64,000 nt of DNA from Diorhabda sublineata (GCF_026230105.1 NW_026614166.1:248001-312000), one strand, 5' to 3'. Counted from the stretch's first letter, positions 12,944 through 27,211 are shown. Program-made: numbers and translations. The notes: generated from the sequence alone by a model not told the origin.

Positions 12944-14834
12944 ATATATTTGAGTGAGTTCGCATCTAACTTTGTCAGATATCGTCGATTAACATCCACT
13001 GAAGCCCATTGAGGTCGACTGTCACTTTGTGTTCATTGAAAATTTTCAGAGTCTATCTTCCTAATTTGAAGACGAATTTCAACATTTCTCATATATTTGA
13101 GTGAGTTTGCATCTAAATTTGTCAGATATACGCGATTAACATCCATTGGAGCCCATTGAGGTCAACTGTCACTTTGTGTTAATTGAAAATTTTCAAAGTC
13201 TATCTTCCTAATTTGAAGTCGAATTTCAACATTTCTGATATATTTGAGTGAGTTCGCATCTAACTTTGTCAGATATCGTCGATTAACATCCACTGAAGCC
13301 AATTGAGGTCGACTGTCACTTTGTGTTCATTGAAAATTTTCAGAGTCTATCTTCCTAATTTGAAGACGAATTTCAACATTTCTCATATATTTGAGTGAGT
13401 TTGCATCTAAATTTGTCAGATATACGCGATTAACATCCATTGGAGCCCATTGAGGTCAACTGTCACTTTGTGTTAATTGAAAATTTTCAAAGTCTATTTT
13501 CCTAATTTGAAGTCGAATTTCAACATTTCTCATATATTTGAGTGAGTTTGCATCTAACTTTGTCAGATATCGTCGATTAACATCCATTGAAGCCCATTGA
13601 GGTCGATTGTCAATTTGTGTTGATTGAAAATTTTCAAAGTCTATCTTCCTAATTTGAAGTTGAATTTCAACATTTCTTATATATTTGAGAGAGTTTGCAT
13701 CTAACTTTGTCAGATATCGTCGATTAACTTCCATTGAAGCCCATTTAGGTCAACTGTCACTTTGTGTTGATTGAAAATTTTCATAGTCTATCTTCCTAAT
13801 TTGAAGTCGAATTTCAACATTTCTCATATATTTGAGTGAGTTTGCATCTAACTTTGTCAGATATCGTCGATTAACTTCCATTGAAGCCCATTGAGGTCAA
13901 CTGTCACTTTGTGTTGATTGAAAATTTTCAAAGTCTATCTTCCTAAGTTGAAGTCGAATTTCAACATTTCTCATATATTTGAGTGAGTTTGCATCTAACT
14001 TTGTCAGATATCGTCGATTAACATCCACTGAAGCCAATTGAGGTCAACTGTCACTTTGTGTTGATTGAAAATTTTCAAAGTCTATCTTCCTAATTTGAAG
14101 TCGAATTTCAACATTTCTCATATATTTGAGTGAGTTTGCATCTAACTTTGTCAGATATCGTCGATTAACATCCATTGAAGCCCATTGAGGTCGATTGTCA
14201 ATTTGTGTTGATTGAAAATTTTCAAAGTCTATCTTCCTAATTTGAAGTCGAATTTCAACATTTCTTATATATTTGAGAGAGTTTGCATATAACTTTGTCA
14301 GATATCGTCTATTAACTACCACTGAAGCCAATTGAGGTCGACTGTCACTTTGTGTTGATTGAAAATTTTCAAAGTCTATCTTCCTAATTTGAAGTCGAAT
14401 TTCAACATTTCTCATATATTTGAGTGAGTTCGCATCTAACTTTGTCAGATATCGTCGATTAACATCCACTGAAGCCAATTGAGGTCGACTGTCACTTTGT
14501 GTTGATTGAAAATTTTCAAAGTCTATCTTCCTAATTTGAAGTCGAATTTCAACATTTCTTATATATTTGAGAGAGTTTGCATCTAACTTTGTCAGATATC
14601 GTCGATTAACATCCACTGAAGCCAATTAAGGTCGACTGTCACTTTGTGTTGATTGAAAATTTTCAAAGTCTATCTTCCTAGTTTGAAGTCGAATTTCAAC
14701 ATTTCTCATATATTTGAGAGAGTTTGCATCTAACTTTGTCAGATATCGTCGATTAACTACCACTGAAGCCAATTGAGGTCGACTGTCACTTTGTGTTGAT
14801 TGAAAATTTTCAAAGTCTATCTTCCTAATTTGAA
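12944..14834. repeat. ~1.9-kb duplicated block, copy 3 of 3
   Basis: It lies directly after copy 2 at a step of 13 monomers, so copies 2 and 3 form a tandem pair. It is continuous at the 6,762-bp offset with the sequence that follows copy 1, showing that a longer segment (6103-11031 against 12865-17793) was duplicated as one piece. I noticed no mismatch in the parts of this longer pair that I compared. Confidence 0.78.
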
Positions 14835-17187
14835 GTCAAATTTCAACATTTCTTATATATTTGAGAGAGTTTGCATCTAACTTTGTCAGATATCGTCGAT
14901 TAACTACCACTGAAGCCAATTGAGGTCGACTGTCACTTTGTGTTGATTGAAAATTTTCAAAGTCTATCTTCCTAATTTGAAGTCAAATTTCAACATTTCT
15001 TATATATTTGAGAGAGTTTGCATCTAACTTTGTCAGATATCGTCGATTAACATCCACTGAAGCCCATTGAGGTCGACTGTCACTTTGTGTTGATTGAAAA
15101 TTTTCAAAGTCTATCTTCCTAATTTGAAGACGAATTTCAACATTTCTCATATATTTGAGTAAGTTTGCATCTAACTTTGTCAGATATACGCGATTAACAT
15201 CCATTGGAGCCCATTGAGGTCAACTGTCACTTTGTGTTAATTGAAAATTTTCAAAGTCTATCTTCCTAATTTGAAGTCGAATTTCAACATTTCTTATATA
15301 TTTGAGAGAGTTTACATCTAACTTTGTCAGATATCGTCGATTAACATCCACTGAAGCCAATTGAGGTCGACTGTCACTTTGTGTTGATTGAAAATTTTCA
15401 AAGTCTATCTTCCTAATTTGAAGTCGAATTTCAACATTTCTTATATATTTGAGAGAGTTTGCATCTAACTTTGTCAGATATCGTCGATTAACATCCACTG
15501 AAGCCAATTAAGGTCGACTGTCACTTTGTGTTGATTGAAAATTTTCAAAGTCTATCTTCCTAATTTGATGTCGAATTTCAACATTTCTCATATATTTGAG
15601 AGAGTTTGCATCTAACTTTGTCAGATATACGCGATTAACATCCATTGGAGCCCATTGAGGTCAACTGTCACTTTGTGTTAATTGAAAATTTTCAAAGTCT
15701 ATCTTCCTAATTTGAAGTCGAATTTCAACATTTCTTATATATTTGAGAGAGTTTACATCTAACTTTGTCAGATATCGTCGATTAACATCCACTGAAGTCA
15801 ATTGAGGTCGACTGTCACTTTGTGTTGATTGAAAATTTTCAAAGTCTATCTTCCTAATTTGAAGTCGAATTTCAACATTTCTTATATATTTGAGAGAGTT
15901 TGCATCTAACTTTGTCAGATATCGTCGATTAACATCCACTGAAGCCAATTAAGGTCGACTGTCACTTTGTGTTGATTGAAAATTTTCAAAGTCTATCTTC
16001 CTAATTTGAAGTCAAATTTCAACATTTCTTATATATTTGAGAGAGTTTGCATCTAACTTTGTCAGATATCGTCGATTAACATCCACTGAAGCCCATTGAG
16101 GTCGACTGTCACTTTGTGTTGATTGAAAATTTTCAAAGTCTATCTTCCTAATTTGAAGACGAATTTCAACATTTCTCATATATTTGAGTAAGTTTGCATC
16201 TAACTTTGTCAGATATACGCGATTAACATCCATTGGAGCCCATTGAGGTCAACTGTCACTTTGTGTTAATTGAAAATTTTCAAAGTCTATCTTCCTAATT
16301 TGAAGTCAAATTTCAACATTTCTTATATATTTGAGAGAGTTTGCATCTAACTTTGTCAGATATCGTCGATTAACATCCACTGAAGTCAATTGAGGTCGAC
16401 TGTCACTTTGTGTTGATTGAAAATTTTCAAAGTCTATCTTCCTAATTTGAAGTCGAATTTCAACATTTCTTATATATTTGAGAGAGTTTGCATCTAACTT
16501 TGTCAGATATCGTCGATTAACATCCACTGAAGCCAATTAAGGTCGACTGTCACTTTGTGTTGATTGAAAATTTTCAAAGTCTATCTTCCTAATTTGATGT
16601 CGAATTTCAACATTTCTCATATATTTGAGAGAGTTTGCATCTAACTTTGTCAGATATCGTCGATTAACTACCACTGAAGCCAATTGAGGTCGACTGTCAC
16701 TTTGTGTTGATTGAAAATTTTCAAAGTCTATCTTCCTAATTTGAACTCAAATTTCAACATTTCTTATATATTTGAGAGAGTGTGCATCTAACTTTGTCAG
16801 ATATCGTCGATTAACTACCACTGAAGCCAATTGAGGTCGACTGTCACTTTGTGTTGATTGAAAATTTTCAAAGTCTATCTTCCTAATTTGAAGTCGAATT
16901 TCAACATTCCTCATATATTTGAGAGAGTTTGCATCTAACTTTGTCAGATATCGTCAATTAACTACCACTGAAGCCAATTGAGGTCGCCTGTCACTTTGTG
17001 TTGATTGAAAATTTTTAAAGTCTATCTTCCTAATTTGAAGTCGAATTTTAACATTTCTTATATATTTGGGAGAGTTTGCATCTAACTTTGTCAGATATAC
17101 GCGATTAACATCCATTGAAGCCAATTGAGGTCAACTGTCACTTTGTGTTGATTGAAAATTTTCAAAGTCTATCTTCCTAATTTGAAG
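14688..17187. repeat. ~2.5-kb (17-monomer) block, copy 2 of 3
   Basis: It matches copy 1 at 46 monomers and copy 3 at 23 monomers (3,381 bp). Against copy 3 agreement begins just after 14687 (an A here, a T at 18068) and ends at 17187/20568. I saw only one internal difference from copy 3, at 16653 against 20034. The 46-monomer offset is twice the 23-monomer one, which fits successive duplication of a ~3.4-kb period. Confidence 0.83.
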
Positions 17188-18068
17188 TCGAATTTCAACA
17201 TTTCTCATATATTTGAGTGAGTTTGCATCTAACTTTGTCAGATATCGTCGATTAACATCCATTGAAGCCCATTGAGGTCGATTGTCAATTTGTGTTGATT
17301 GAAAATTTTCAAAGTCTATCTTCCTAATTTGAAGTCGAATTTCAACATTTCTTATATATTTGAGAGAGTTTGCATATAACTTTGTCAGATATCGTCTATT
17401 AACTACCACTGAAGCCAATTGAGGTCGACTGTCACTTTGTGTTGATTGAAAATTTTCAAAGTCTATCTTCCTAATTTGAAGTCGAATTTCAACATTTCTC
17501 ATATATTTGAGTGAGTTCGCATCTAACTTTGTCAGATATCGTCGATTAACATCCACTGAAGCCAATTGAGGTCGACTGTCACTTTGTGTTGATTGAAAAT
17601 TTTCAAAGTCTATCTTCCTAATTTGAAGTCGAATTTCAACATTTCTTATATATTTGAGAGAGTTTGCATCTAACTTTGTCAGATATCGTCGATTAACATC
17701 CACTGAAGCCAATTAAGGTCGACTGTCACTTTGTGTTGATTGAAAATTTTCAAAGTCTATCTTCCTAGTTTGAAGTCGAATTTCAACATTTCTTATATAT
17801 TTGAGAGAGTTTGCATATAACTTTGTCAGATATCGTCTATTAACTACCACTGAAGCCAATTGAGGTCGACTGTCACTTTGTGTTGATTGAAAATTTTCAA
17901 AGTCTATCTTCCTAATTTGAAGTCGAATTTCAACATTTCTCATATATTTGAGTGAGTTCGCATCTAACTTTGTCAGATATCGTCGATTAACATCCACTGA
18001 AGCCAATTAAGGTCGACTGTCACTTTGTGTTGATTGAAAATTTTCAAAGTCTATCTTCCTAATTTGAT

Positions 18069-20568
18069 GTCGAATTTCAACATTTCTCATATATTTGAGA
18101 GAGTTTGCATCTAACTTTGTCAGATATCGTCGATTAACTACCACTGAAGCCAATTGAGGTCGACTGTCACTTTGTGTTGATTGAAAATTTTCAAAGTCTA
18201 TCTTCCTAATTTGAAGTCAAATTTCAACATTTCTTATATATTTGAGAGAGTTTGCATCTAACTTTGTCAGATATCGTCGATTAACTACCACTGAAGCCAA
18301 TTGAGGTCGACTGTCACTTTGTGTTGATTGAAAATTTTCAAAGTCTATCTTCCTAATTTGAAGTCAAATTTCAACATTTCTTATATATTTGAGAGAGTTT
18401 GCATCTAACTTTGTCAGATATCGTCGATTAACATCCACTGAAGCCCATTGAGGTCGACTGTCACTTTGTGTTGATTGAAAATTTTCAAAGTCTATCTTCC
18501 TAATTTGAAGACGAATTTCAACATTTCTCATATATTTGAGTAAGTTTGCATCTAACTTTGTCAGATATACGCGATTAACATCCATTGGAGCCCATTGAGG
18601 TCAACTGTCACTTTGTGTTAATTGAAAATTTTCAAAGTCTATCTTCCTAATTTGAAGTCGAATTTCAACATTTCTTATATATTTGAGAGAGTTTACATCT
18701 AACTTTGTCAGATATCGTCGATTAACATCCACTGAAGCCAATTGAGGTCGACTGTCACTTTGTGTTGATTGAAAATTTTCAAAGTCTATCTTCCTAATTT
18801 GAAGTCGAATTTCAACATTTCTTATATATTTGAGAGAGTTTGCATCTAACTTTGTCAGATATCGTCGATTAACATCCACTGAAGCCAATTAAGGTCGACT
18901 GTCACTTTGTGTTGATTGAAAATTTTCAAAGTCTATCTTCCTAATTTGATGTCGAATTTCAACATTTCTCATATATTTGAGAGAGTTTGCATCTAACTTT
19001 GTCAGATATACGCGATTAACATCCATTGGAGCCCATTGAGGTCAACTGTCACTTTGTGTTAATTGAAAATTTTCAAAGTCTATCTTCCTAATTTGAAGTC
19101 GAATTTCAACATTTCTTATATATTTGAGAGAGTTTACATCTAACTTTGTCAGATATCGTCGATTAACATCCACTGAAGTCAATTGAGGTCGACTGTCACT
19201 TTGTGTTGATTGAAAATTTTCAAAGTCTATCTTCCTAATTTGAAGTCGAATTTCAACATTTCTTATATATTTGAGAGAGTTTGCATCTAACTTTGTCAGA
19301 TATCGTCGATTAACATCCACTGAAGCCAATTAAGGTCGACTGTCACTTTGTGTTGATTGAAAATTTTCAAAGTCTATCTTCCTAATTTGAAGTCAAATTT
19401 CAACATTTCTTATATATTTGAGAGAGTTTGCATCTAACTTTGTCAGATATCGTCGATTAACATCCACTGAAGCCCATTGAGGTCGACTGTCACTTTGTGT
19501 TGATTGAAAATTTTCAAAGTCTATCTTCCTAATTTGAAGACGAATTTCAACATTTCTCATATATTTGAGTAAGTTTGCATCTAACTTTGTCAGATATACG
19601 CGATTAACATCCATTGGAGCCCATTGAGGTCAACTGTCACTTTGTGTTAATTGAAAATTTTCAAAGTCTATCTTCCTAATTTGAAGTCAAATTTCAACAT
19701 TTCTTATATATTTGAGAGAGTTTGCATCTAACTTTGTCAGATATCGTCGATTAACATCCACTGAAGTCAATTGAGGTCGACTGTCACTTTGTGTTGATTG
19801 AAAATTTTCAAAGTCTATCTTCCTAATTTGAAGTCGAATTTCAACATTTCTTATATATTTGAGAGAGTTTGCATCTAACTTTGTCAGATATCGTCGATTA
19901 ACATCCACTGAAGCCAATTAAGGTCGACTGTCACTTTGTGTTGATTGAAAATTTTCAAAGTCTATCTTCCTAATTTGATGTCGAATTTCAACATTTCTCA
20001 TATATTTGAGAGAGTTTGCATCTAACTTTGTCATATATCGTCGATTAACTACCACTGAAGCCAATTGAGGTCGACTGTCACTTTGTGTTGATTGAAAATT
20101 TTCAAAGTCTATCTTCCTAATTTGAACTCAAATTTCAACATTTCTTATATATTTGAGAGAGTGTGCATCTAACTTTGTCAGATATCGTCGATTAACTACC
20201 ACTGAAGCCAATTGAGGTCGACTGTCACTTTGTGTTGATTGAAAATTTTCAAAGTCTATCTTCCTAATTTGAAGTCGAATTTCAACATTCCTCATATATT
20301 TGAGAGAGTTTGCATCTAACTTTGTCAGATATCGTCAATTAACTACCACTGAAGCCAATTGAGGTCGCCTGTCACTTTGTGTTGATTGAAAATTTTTAAA
20401 GTCTATCTTCCTAATTTGAAGTCGAATTTTAACATTTCTTATATATTTGGGAGAGTTTGCATCTAACTTTGTCAGATATACGCGATTAACATCCATTGAA
20501 GCCAATTGAGGTCAACTGTCACTTTGTGTTGATTGAAAATTTTCAAAGTCTATCTTCCTAATTTGAAG
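18069..20568. repeat. ~2.5-kb (17-monomer) block, copy 3 of 3
   Basis: It is a near-identical copy of 14688-17187, with one private change near 20034 (TCATATATCG for TCAGATATCG). The GAAGACG variant at 20569 marks its right end. Sequence between copies 2 and 3 (about 17188-18068) is made of block-1-like monomers, some rearranged near 17794. Confidence 0.83.
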
Positions 20569-21689
20569 ACGAATTTCAACATTTCTTATATATTTGGGAG
20601 AGTTTGCATCTAACTTTGTCAGATATCGTCGTTTAACATCCACTGAAGCCAATTGAGGTCGACTGTCACTTTGTGTTGATTGAAAATTTTCAAAGTCTAT
20701 CTTCCTAATTTGAAATAGAATTTCAACAGTTCTCATATATTTGAGTGAGTTTGCATCTAACTTTGTCAGATATCGTCGATTAACATCCATTGAAGCCCAT
20801 TGAGGTCGACTGTCACTTTGTGTTGATTGAAAATTTTTAAAATCTATCTTCCTAATTTGAAGTCGAATTTCAACATTTCTCATATATTTGAGAGAGTTTG
20901 CATCTAACTTTGTCAGATATCGTCGATTAACTTCCATTGAAGCCCATTGAGGTCGACTGTCACTTTGTGTTGATTGAAAATTTTCAAAGTCTATCTTCCT
21001 AATTTGAAGTCGAATTTCAACATTTCTCATATATTTGAGTGAGTTTGCATCTAACTTTGTCAGATATCGTCGATTAACATCCATTGAAGCCCATTGAGGT
21101 CGACTGTCACTTTGTGTTGATTGAAAATTTTCAAAGTCTATCTTCCTAATTTGAAGACGAATTTCAACATTTCTCATATATTTGAGTAAGTTTGCATCTA
21201 ACTTTGTCAGATATACGCGATTAACATCCATTGGAGCCCATTGAGGTCAACTGTCACTTTGTGTTAATTGAAAATTTTCAAAGTCTATCTTCGTAATTTG
21301 AAGTCGAATTTCAACATTTCTTATATATTTGAGAGAGTTTACATCTAACTTTGTCAGATATCGTCGATTAACATCCACTGAAGCCAATTGAGGTCGACTG
21401 TCACTTTGTGTTGATTGAAAATTTTCAAAGTCTATCTTCCTAATTTGATGTCGAATTTCAACATTCCTCATATATTTGAGAGAGTTTGCATCTAAATTTG
21501 TCAGATATCGTCAATTAACTACCACTGAAGCCAATTGAGGTCGCCTGTCACTTTGTGTTGATTGAAAATTATTAAAGTCTATCTTCCTAATTTGAAGTCG
21601 AATTTTAACATTTCTTATATATTTGGGAGAGTTTGCATCTAACTTTGTCAGATATCGTCGATTAACTACCACTGAAGCCAATTGAGGTC

Positions 21690-22130
21690 GACTGTCACTT
21701 TGTGTTGATTGAAAATTTTCAAAGTCTATCTTCCTAATTTGAACTCAAATTTCAACATTTCTTATATATTTGAGAGAGTGTGCATCTAACTTTGTCAGAT
21801 ATCGTCGATTAACTACCACTGAAGCCAATTGAGGTCGACTGTCACTTTGTGTTGATTGAAAATTTTCAAAGTCTATCTTCCTAATTTGAAGTCGAATTTC
21901 AACATTGCTCATATATTTGAGAGAGTGTGCATCTAACTTTGTCAGATATCGTCAATTAACTACCACTGAAGCCAATTGAGGTCGCCTGTCACTTTGTGTT
22001 GATTGAAAATTATTAAAGTCTATCTTCCTAATTTGAAGTCGAATTTTAACATTTCTTATATATTTGGGAGAGTTTGCATCTAACTTTGTCAGATATACGC
22101 GATTAACATCCATTGAAGCCAATTGAGGTC
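21690..22130. repeat. Dispersed 3-4-monomer cassette (GAACTCAAATTTC ... TATTTGGG)
   Basis: A run of monomers bears in fixed order AACTACCAC, GAACTCAAATTTC, a GAGAGAGTGTGC variant, a CATTCCTCAT or CATTGCTCAT variant, GGTCGCCTGTC, TTTTAACATTTC and TATTTGGGAGAG, then TATACGCG. The full set occurs near 9.94-10.37, 16.70-17.13, 20.08-20.51, 21.69-22.13, 24.03-24.48, 32.26-32.70 and 36.52-36.96 kb. This copy has a private CATTGCTCAT. Its shared multi-site haplotype shows that the copies descend from one cassette moved between domains A and B. Confidence 0.8.
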
Positions 22131-24029
22131 AACTGTCACTTTGTGTTGATTGAAAATTTTCAAAGTCTATCTTCCTAATTTGAAGACGAATTTCAACATT
22201 TCTTATATATTTGGGAGAGTTTGCATCTAACTTTGTCAGATATCGTCGTTTAACATCCACTGAAGCCAATTGAGGTCGACTGTCACTTTGTGTTGATTGA
22301 AAATTTTCAAAGTCTATCTTCCTAATTTGAAATAGAATTTCAACAGTTCTCATATATTTGAGTGAGTTTGCATCTAACTTTGTCAGATATCGTCGATTAA
22401 CATCCATTGAAGCCCATTGAGGTCGACTGTCACTTTGTGTTGATTGAAAATTTTTAAAATCTATCTTCCTAATTTGAAGTCGAATTTCAACATTTTTTAT
22501 ATATTTGAGAGAGTTTGCATCTAACTTTGTCAGATATAGGCGATTAACATCCATTGAAGCCCATTGAGGTCGACTGTCACTTTGTGTTGATTGAAAATTT
22601 TTAAAGTCTATCTTCCTAATTTGAAGTCGAATTTCAACAGTTCTCATATATTTGAGTGGGTTTGCATCTAACTTTGTCAGATATAGGCGATTAAGATCCA
22701 TTGAAGCCCATTGAGGTCAACTGTCACTTTGTGTTGATTGAAAATTTTCAAAGTCTATCTTCCTAATTTGAAGTCGAATTTCAACATTTCTCATATATTT
22801 GAGTGAGTTTGCATCTAACTTTATCAGATATCGTCGATTAACATCCATTGAAGCCCATTGAGGTCGACTGTCACTTTGTGTTGATTGAAAATTTTCAAAG
22901 TCTATCTTCCTAATTTGAAGTCGAATTTCAACATTTCTCATATATTTGAGTGAGTTTGCATCTAACTTTGTCAGATATCGTCGATTAACATCCATTGAAG
23001 CCCATTGAGGTCGATTGTCAATTTGTGTTGATTGAAAGTTTTCAAAGTCTATCTTCCTAATTTGAAGTCGAATTTCAACATTTCTCATATATTTGAGTGA
23101 ATTTGCATCTAACTTTGTCAGATATAGGCGATTAACATCCATTGAAGCCCATTGAGGTCGCCTGTCACTTTGTGTTGATTGAAAATTTTCAAAGTCTATC
23201 TTCCTAATTTGAAGTCGAATTTCAACATTTCTCATATATTTGAGAGAGTTTGCATCTAACTTTGTCAGATATCGTCGATTAACTACCACTGAAGCCAATT
23301 AAGGTCGACTGTCACTTTGTGTTGATTGAAAATTTTCAAAGTCTATCTTCCTAATTTGAAGACGAATTTCAACATTTCTTATATATTTGGGAGAGTTTGC
23401 ATCTAACTTTGTCAGATATCGTCGATTAACATCCACTGAAGCCAATTAAGGTCGACTGTCACTTTGTGTTGATTGAAAATTTTCAAAGTCTATCTTCCTA
23501 ATTTGAAGTCAAATTTCAACATTTCTTATATATTTGAGAGAGTTTGCATCTAACTTTGTCAGATATCGTCGATTAACTACCACTGAAGCCAATTGAGGTC
23601 GACTGTCACTTTGTGTTGATTGAAAATTTTCAAAGTCTATCTTCCTAATTTGAAGTCGAATTTCAACATTTCTTATATATTTGAGAGAGTTTACATCTAA
23701 CTTAGTCAGATATCGTCGATTAACATCCACTGAAGCCAATTGAGGTCGACTGTCACTTTGTGTTGATTGAAAATTTTCAAAGTCTATCTTCCTAATTTGA
23801 AGTCGAATTTCAACATTTCTTATATATTTGAGAGAGTTTGCATCTAACTTTGTCAGATATCGTCGATTAACATCCACTGAAGCCAATTAAGGTCGACTGT
23901 CACTTTGTGTTGATTGAAAATTTTCAAAGTCTATCTTCCTAATTTGATGTCGAATTTCAACATTTCTCATATATTTGAGAGAGTTTGCATCTAACTTTGT
24001 CAGATATCGTCGATTAACTACCACTGAAG

Positions 24030-24480
24030 CCAATTGAGGTCGACTGTCACTTTGTGTTAATTGAAAATTTTCAAAGTCTATCTTCCTAATTTGAACTCAA
24101 ATTTCAACATTTCTTATATATTTGAGAGAGTGTGCATCTAACTTTGTCAGATATCGTCGATTAACTACCACTGAAGCCAATTGAGGTCGACTGTCACTTT
24201 GTGTTGATTGAAAATTTTCAAAGTCTATCTTCCTAATTTGAAGTCGAATTTCAACATTCCTCATATATTTGAGAGAGTTTGCATCTAACTTTGTCAGATA
24301 TCGTCAATTAACTACCACTGAAGCCAATTGAGGTCGCCTGTCACTTTGTGTTGATTGAAAATTTTTAAAGTATATCTTCCTAATTTGAAGTCGAATTTTA
24401 ACATTTCTTATATATTTGGGAGAGTTTGCATCTAACTTTGTCAGATATACGCGATTAACATCCATTGAAGCCAATTGAGG
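24030..24480. repeat. Dispersed cassette, copy in an A-type island of domain B
   Basis: It has the same ordered variants as the other cassette copies. The CATTCCTCAT mark at 24255 lies exactly 27 monomers after that at 20286. A private change is AAAGTATATC for AAAGTCTATC near 24370. B-type monomers lie on both sides of this island within about 1.5 kb. Confidence 0.78.
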
Positions 24481-25925
24481 TCAACTGTCACTTTGTGTTG
24501 ATTGAAAATTTTCAAAGTCTATCTTCCTAATTTGAAGACGAATTTCAACATTTCTTATATATTTGGGAGAGTTTGCATCTAACTTTGTCAGATATCGTCG
24601 TTTAACATCCACTGAAGCCAATTGAGGTCGACTGTCACTTTGTGTTGATTGAAAATTTTCAAAGTCTATCTTCCTAATTTGAAATAGAATTTCAACAGTT
24701 CTCATATATTTGAGTGAGTTTGCATCTAACTTTGTCAGATATCGTCGATTAACATCCATTGAAGCCCATTGAGGTCGACTGTCAATTTGTGTTGATTGAA
24801 AGTTTTCAAAGTCTATCTTCCTAATTTGAAGTCGAATTTCAACATTTCTCATATATTTGAGAGAGTTTGCATCTAACTTTGTCAGATATCGTCGATTAAC
24901 ATCCATTGAAGCCCATTGAGGTCGACTGTCAATTTGTGTTGATTGAAAGTTTTCAAAGTCTATCTTCCTAATTTGAAGTCGAATTTCAACATTTCTCATA
25001 TATTTGAGAGAGTTTGCATCTAACTTTGTCAGATATCGTCGATTAACTTCCATTGAAGCCCATTTAGGTCAACTGTCACTTTGTGTTGATTGAAAATTTT
25101 CATAGTCTATCTTCCTAATTTGAAGTCGAATTTCAACATTTCTCATATATTTGAGTGAATTTGCATCTAACTTTGTCAGATATAGGCGATTAACATCCAT
25201 TGAAGCCCATTGAGGTCGACTGTCACTTTGTGTTAATTGAAAATTTTTAAAGTCTATCTTCCTAATTTGAAGTCGAATTTCAACATTTCTCATATATTTG
25301 AGGGAGTTTGCATCTAACTTTGTCAGATATCGTCGATTAACTTCCATTGAAGCCCATTGAGTTCAACTGTCACTTTGTGTTGATTGAAAATTTTCAAAGT
25401 CTATCTTCCTAATTTGAAGTCGAATTTCAACATTTCTCATATATTTGAGTGAGTTTGCATCTAACTTTATCAGATATCGTCGATTAACATCCATTGAAGC
25501 CCATTGAGGTCGACTGTCACTTTGTGTTGATTGAAAATTTTCAAAGTCTATCTTCCTAATTTGAAGTCGAATTTCAACATTTCTCATATATTTGAGTGAG
25601 TTTGCATCTAACTTTATCAGATATCGTCGATTAACATCCATTGAAGCCCATTTAGGTCAACTGTCACTTTGTGTTGATTGAAAATTTTCAAAGTCTATCT
25701 TCCTAATTTGAAGTCGAATTTCAACATTTCTCATATATTTGAGTGAGTTTGCATCTAACTTTATCAGATATCGTCGATTAACTTCCATTGATGCCCATTT
25801 AGGTCAACTGTCACTTTGTGTTGATTGAAAATTTTCATAGTCTATCTTCCTAATTTGAAGTCGAATTTCAACATTTCTCATATATTTGAGTGAATTTGCA
25901 TCTAACTTTGTCAGATATAGGCGAC

Positions 25926-27211
25926 TAACATCCATTGAAGCCCATTGAGGTCGACTGTCACTTTGTGTTGATTGAAAATTTTCAAAGTCTATCTTCCTAA
26001 TTTGAAGTCGAATTTCAACATTTCTCATATATTTGAGTGAATTTGCATCTAACTTTATCAGATATCGTCGATTAACATCCATTGAAGCCCATTGAGGTCG
26101 ACTGTCATTTTGTGTTGATTGAAAATTTTCAAAGTCTATCTTCCTAATTTGAAGTCGAATTTCAACATTTCTCATATATTTGAGTGAGTTTGCATCTAAC
26201 TTTATCAGATATCGTCGATTAACATCCATTGAAGCCCATTGACTTCAACTGTCACTTTGTGTTGATTGAAAATTTTCAAAGTCTATCTTCCTAATTTGAA
26301 GTCGATTTTCAACATTTCTCATATATTTGAGTGAGTTTGCATCTAACTTTATCAGATATCGTCGATTAACATCCATTGAAGCCCATTGAGTTCAACTGTC
26401 ACTTTGTGTTGATTGAAAATTTTCAAAGTCTATCTTCCTAATTTGAAGTCGAATTTCAACATTTCTCATATATTTGAGTGAGTTTGCATCTAACTTTATC
26501 AGATATCGTCGATTAACATCCATTGAAGCCCATTGAGGTCGACTGTCACTTTGTGTTGATTGAAAATTTTCAAAGTCTATCTTCCTAATTTGAAGTCGAA
26601 TTTCAACATTTCTCATATATTTGAGTGAATTTGCATCTAACTTTATCAGATATCGTCGATTAACATCCATTGAAGCCCATTGAGGTCGACTGTCATTTTG
26701 TGTTGATTGAAAATTTTCAAAGTCTATCTTCCTAATTTGAAGTCGAATTTCAACATTTCTCATATATTTGAGTGAGTTTGCATCTAACTTTATCAGATAT
26801 CGTCGATTAACATCCATTGAAGCCCATTGACTTCAACTGTCACTTTGTGTTGATTGAAAATTTTCAAAGTCTATCTTCCTAATTTGAAGTCGATTTTCAA
26901 CATTTCTCATATATTTGAGTGAGTTTGCATCTAACTTTATCAGATATCGTCGATTAACATCCATTGAAGCCCATTGAGTTCAACTGTCACTTTGTGTTGA
27001 TTGAAAATTTTCAAAGTCTATCTTCCTAATTTGAAGTCGAATTTCAACATTTCTCATATATTTGAGTGAGTTTGCATCTAACTTTATCAGATATCGTCGA
27101 TTAACATCCATTGAAGCCCATTGAGGTCGACTGTCACTTTGTGTTGATTGAAAATTTTCAAAGTCTATCTTCCTAATTTGAAGTCGAATTTCAACATTTC
27201 TCATATATTTG
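25926..27211. repeat. Tandem duplication of 4 monomers (588 bp)
   Basis: Positions 25926-26623 agree with 26514-27211 at a 588-bp offset. Shared rare marks include GTCATTTTGTG, CATTGACTTCAACTG, GTCGATTTTCAAC and GAGTGAATTTGC. The left break is C at 25925 against T at 26513. The right break is at 26624 against 27212, where TTTGTGAGAG begins. I noticed no internal mismatch, so this is a recent local duplication inside domain B. Confidence 0.85.

Larger units (their letters stand above)
1..22700. repeat. Domain A: CACTGAAGCCAATTGAGG-type monomers in large nested duplications
   Basis: Most monomers here carry CCACTGAAGCCAATTGAGG followed by GTCGAC. They alternate with monomers carrying TATACGCG with CATTGGAGCCC and GTCAAC. 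Frequent local variants are GAGAGAG in place of GAGTGAG, TTCGCATC in place of TTTGCATC, and AACTACCAC in place of AACATCCAC. The TTTATCAG variant that marks domain B is not seen before about 22.8 kb. Large duplicated blocks (described separately) dominate from 6.1 to 20.6 kb. The edge with domain B is gradual, because A-type islands recur later, so the right limit is approximate. Confidence 0.8.

Noticed and set aside
20031..20040. TCATATATCG as a separate monomer subtype
   Set aside because: It is a single private substitution in an otherwise identical copy of the 2.5-kb block.
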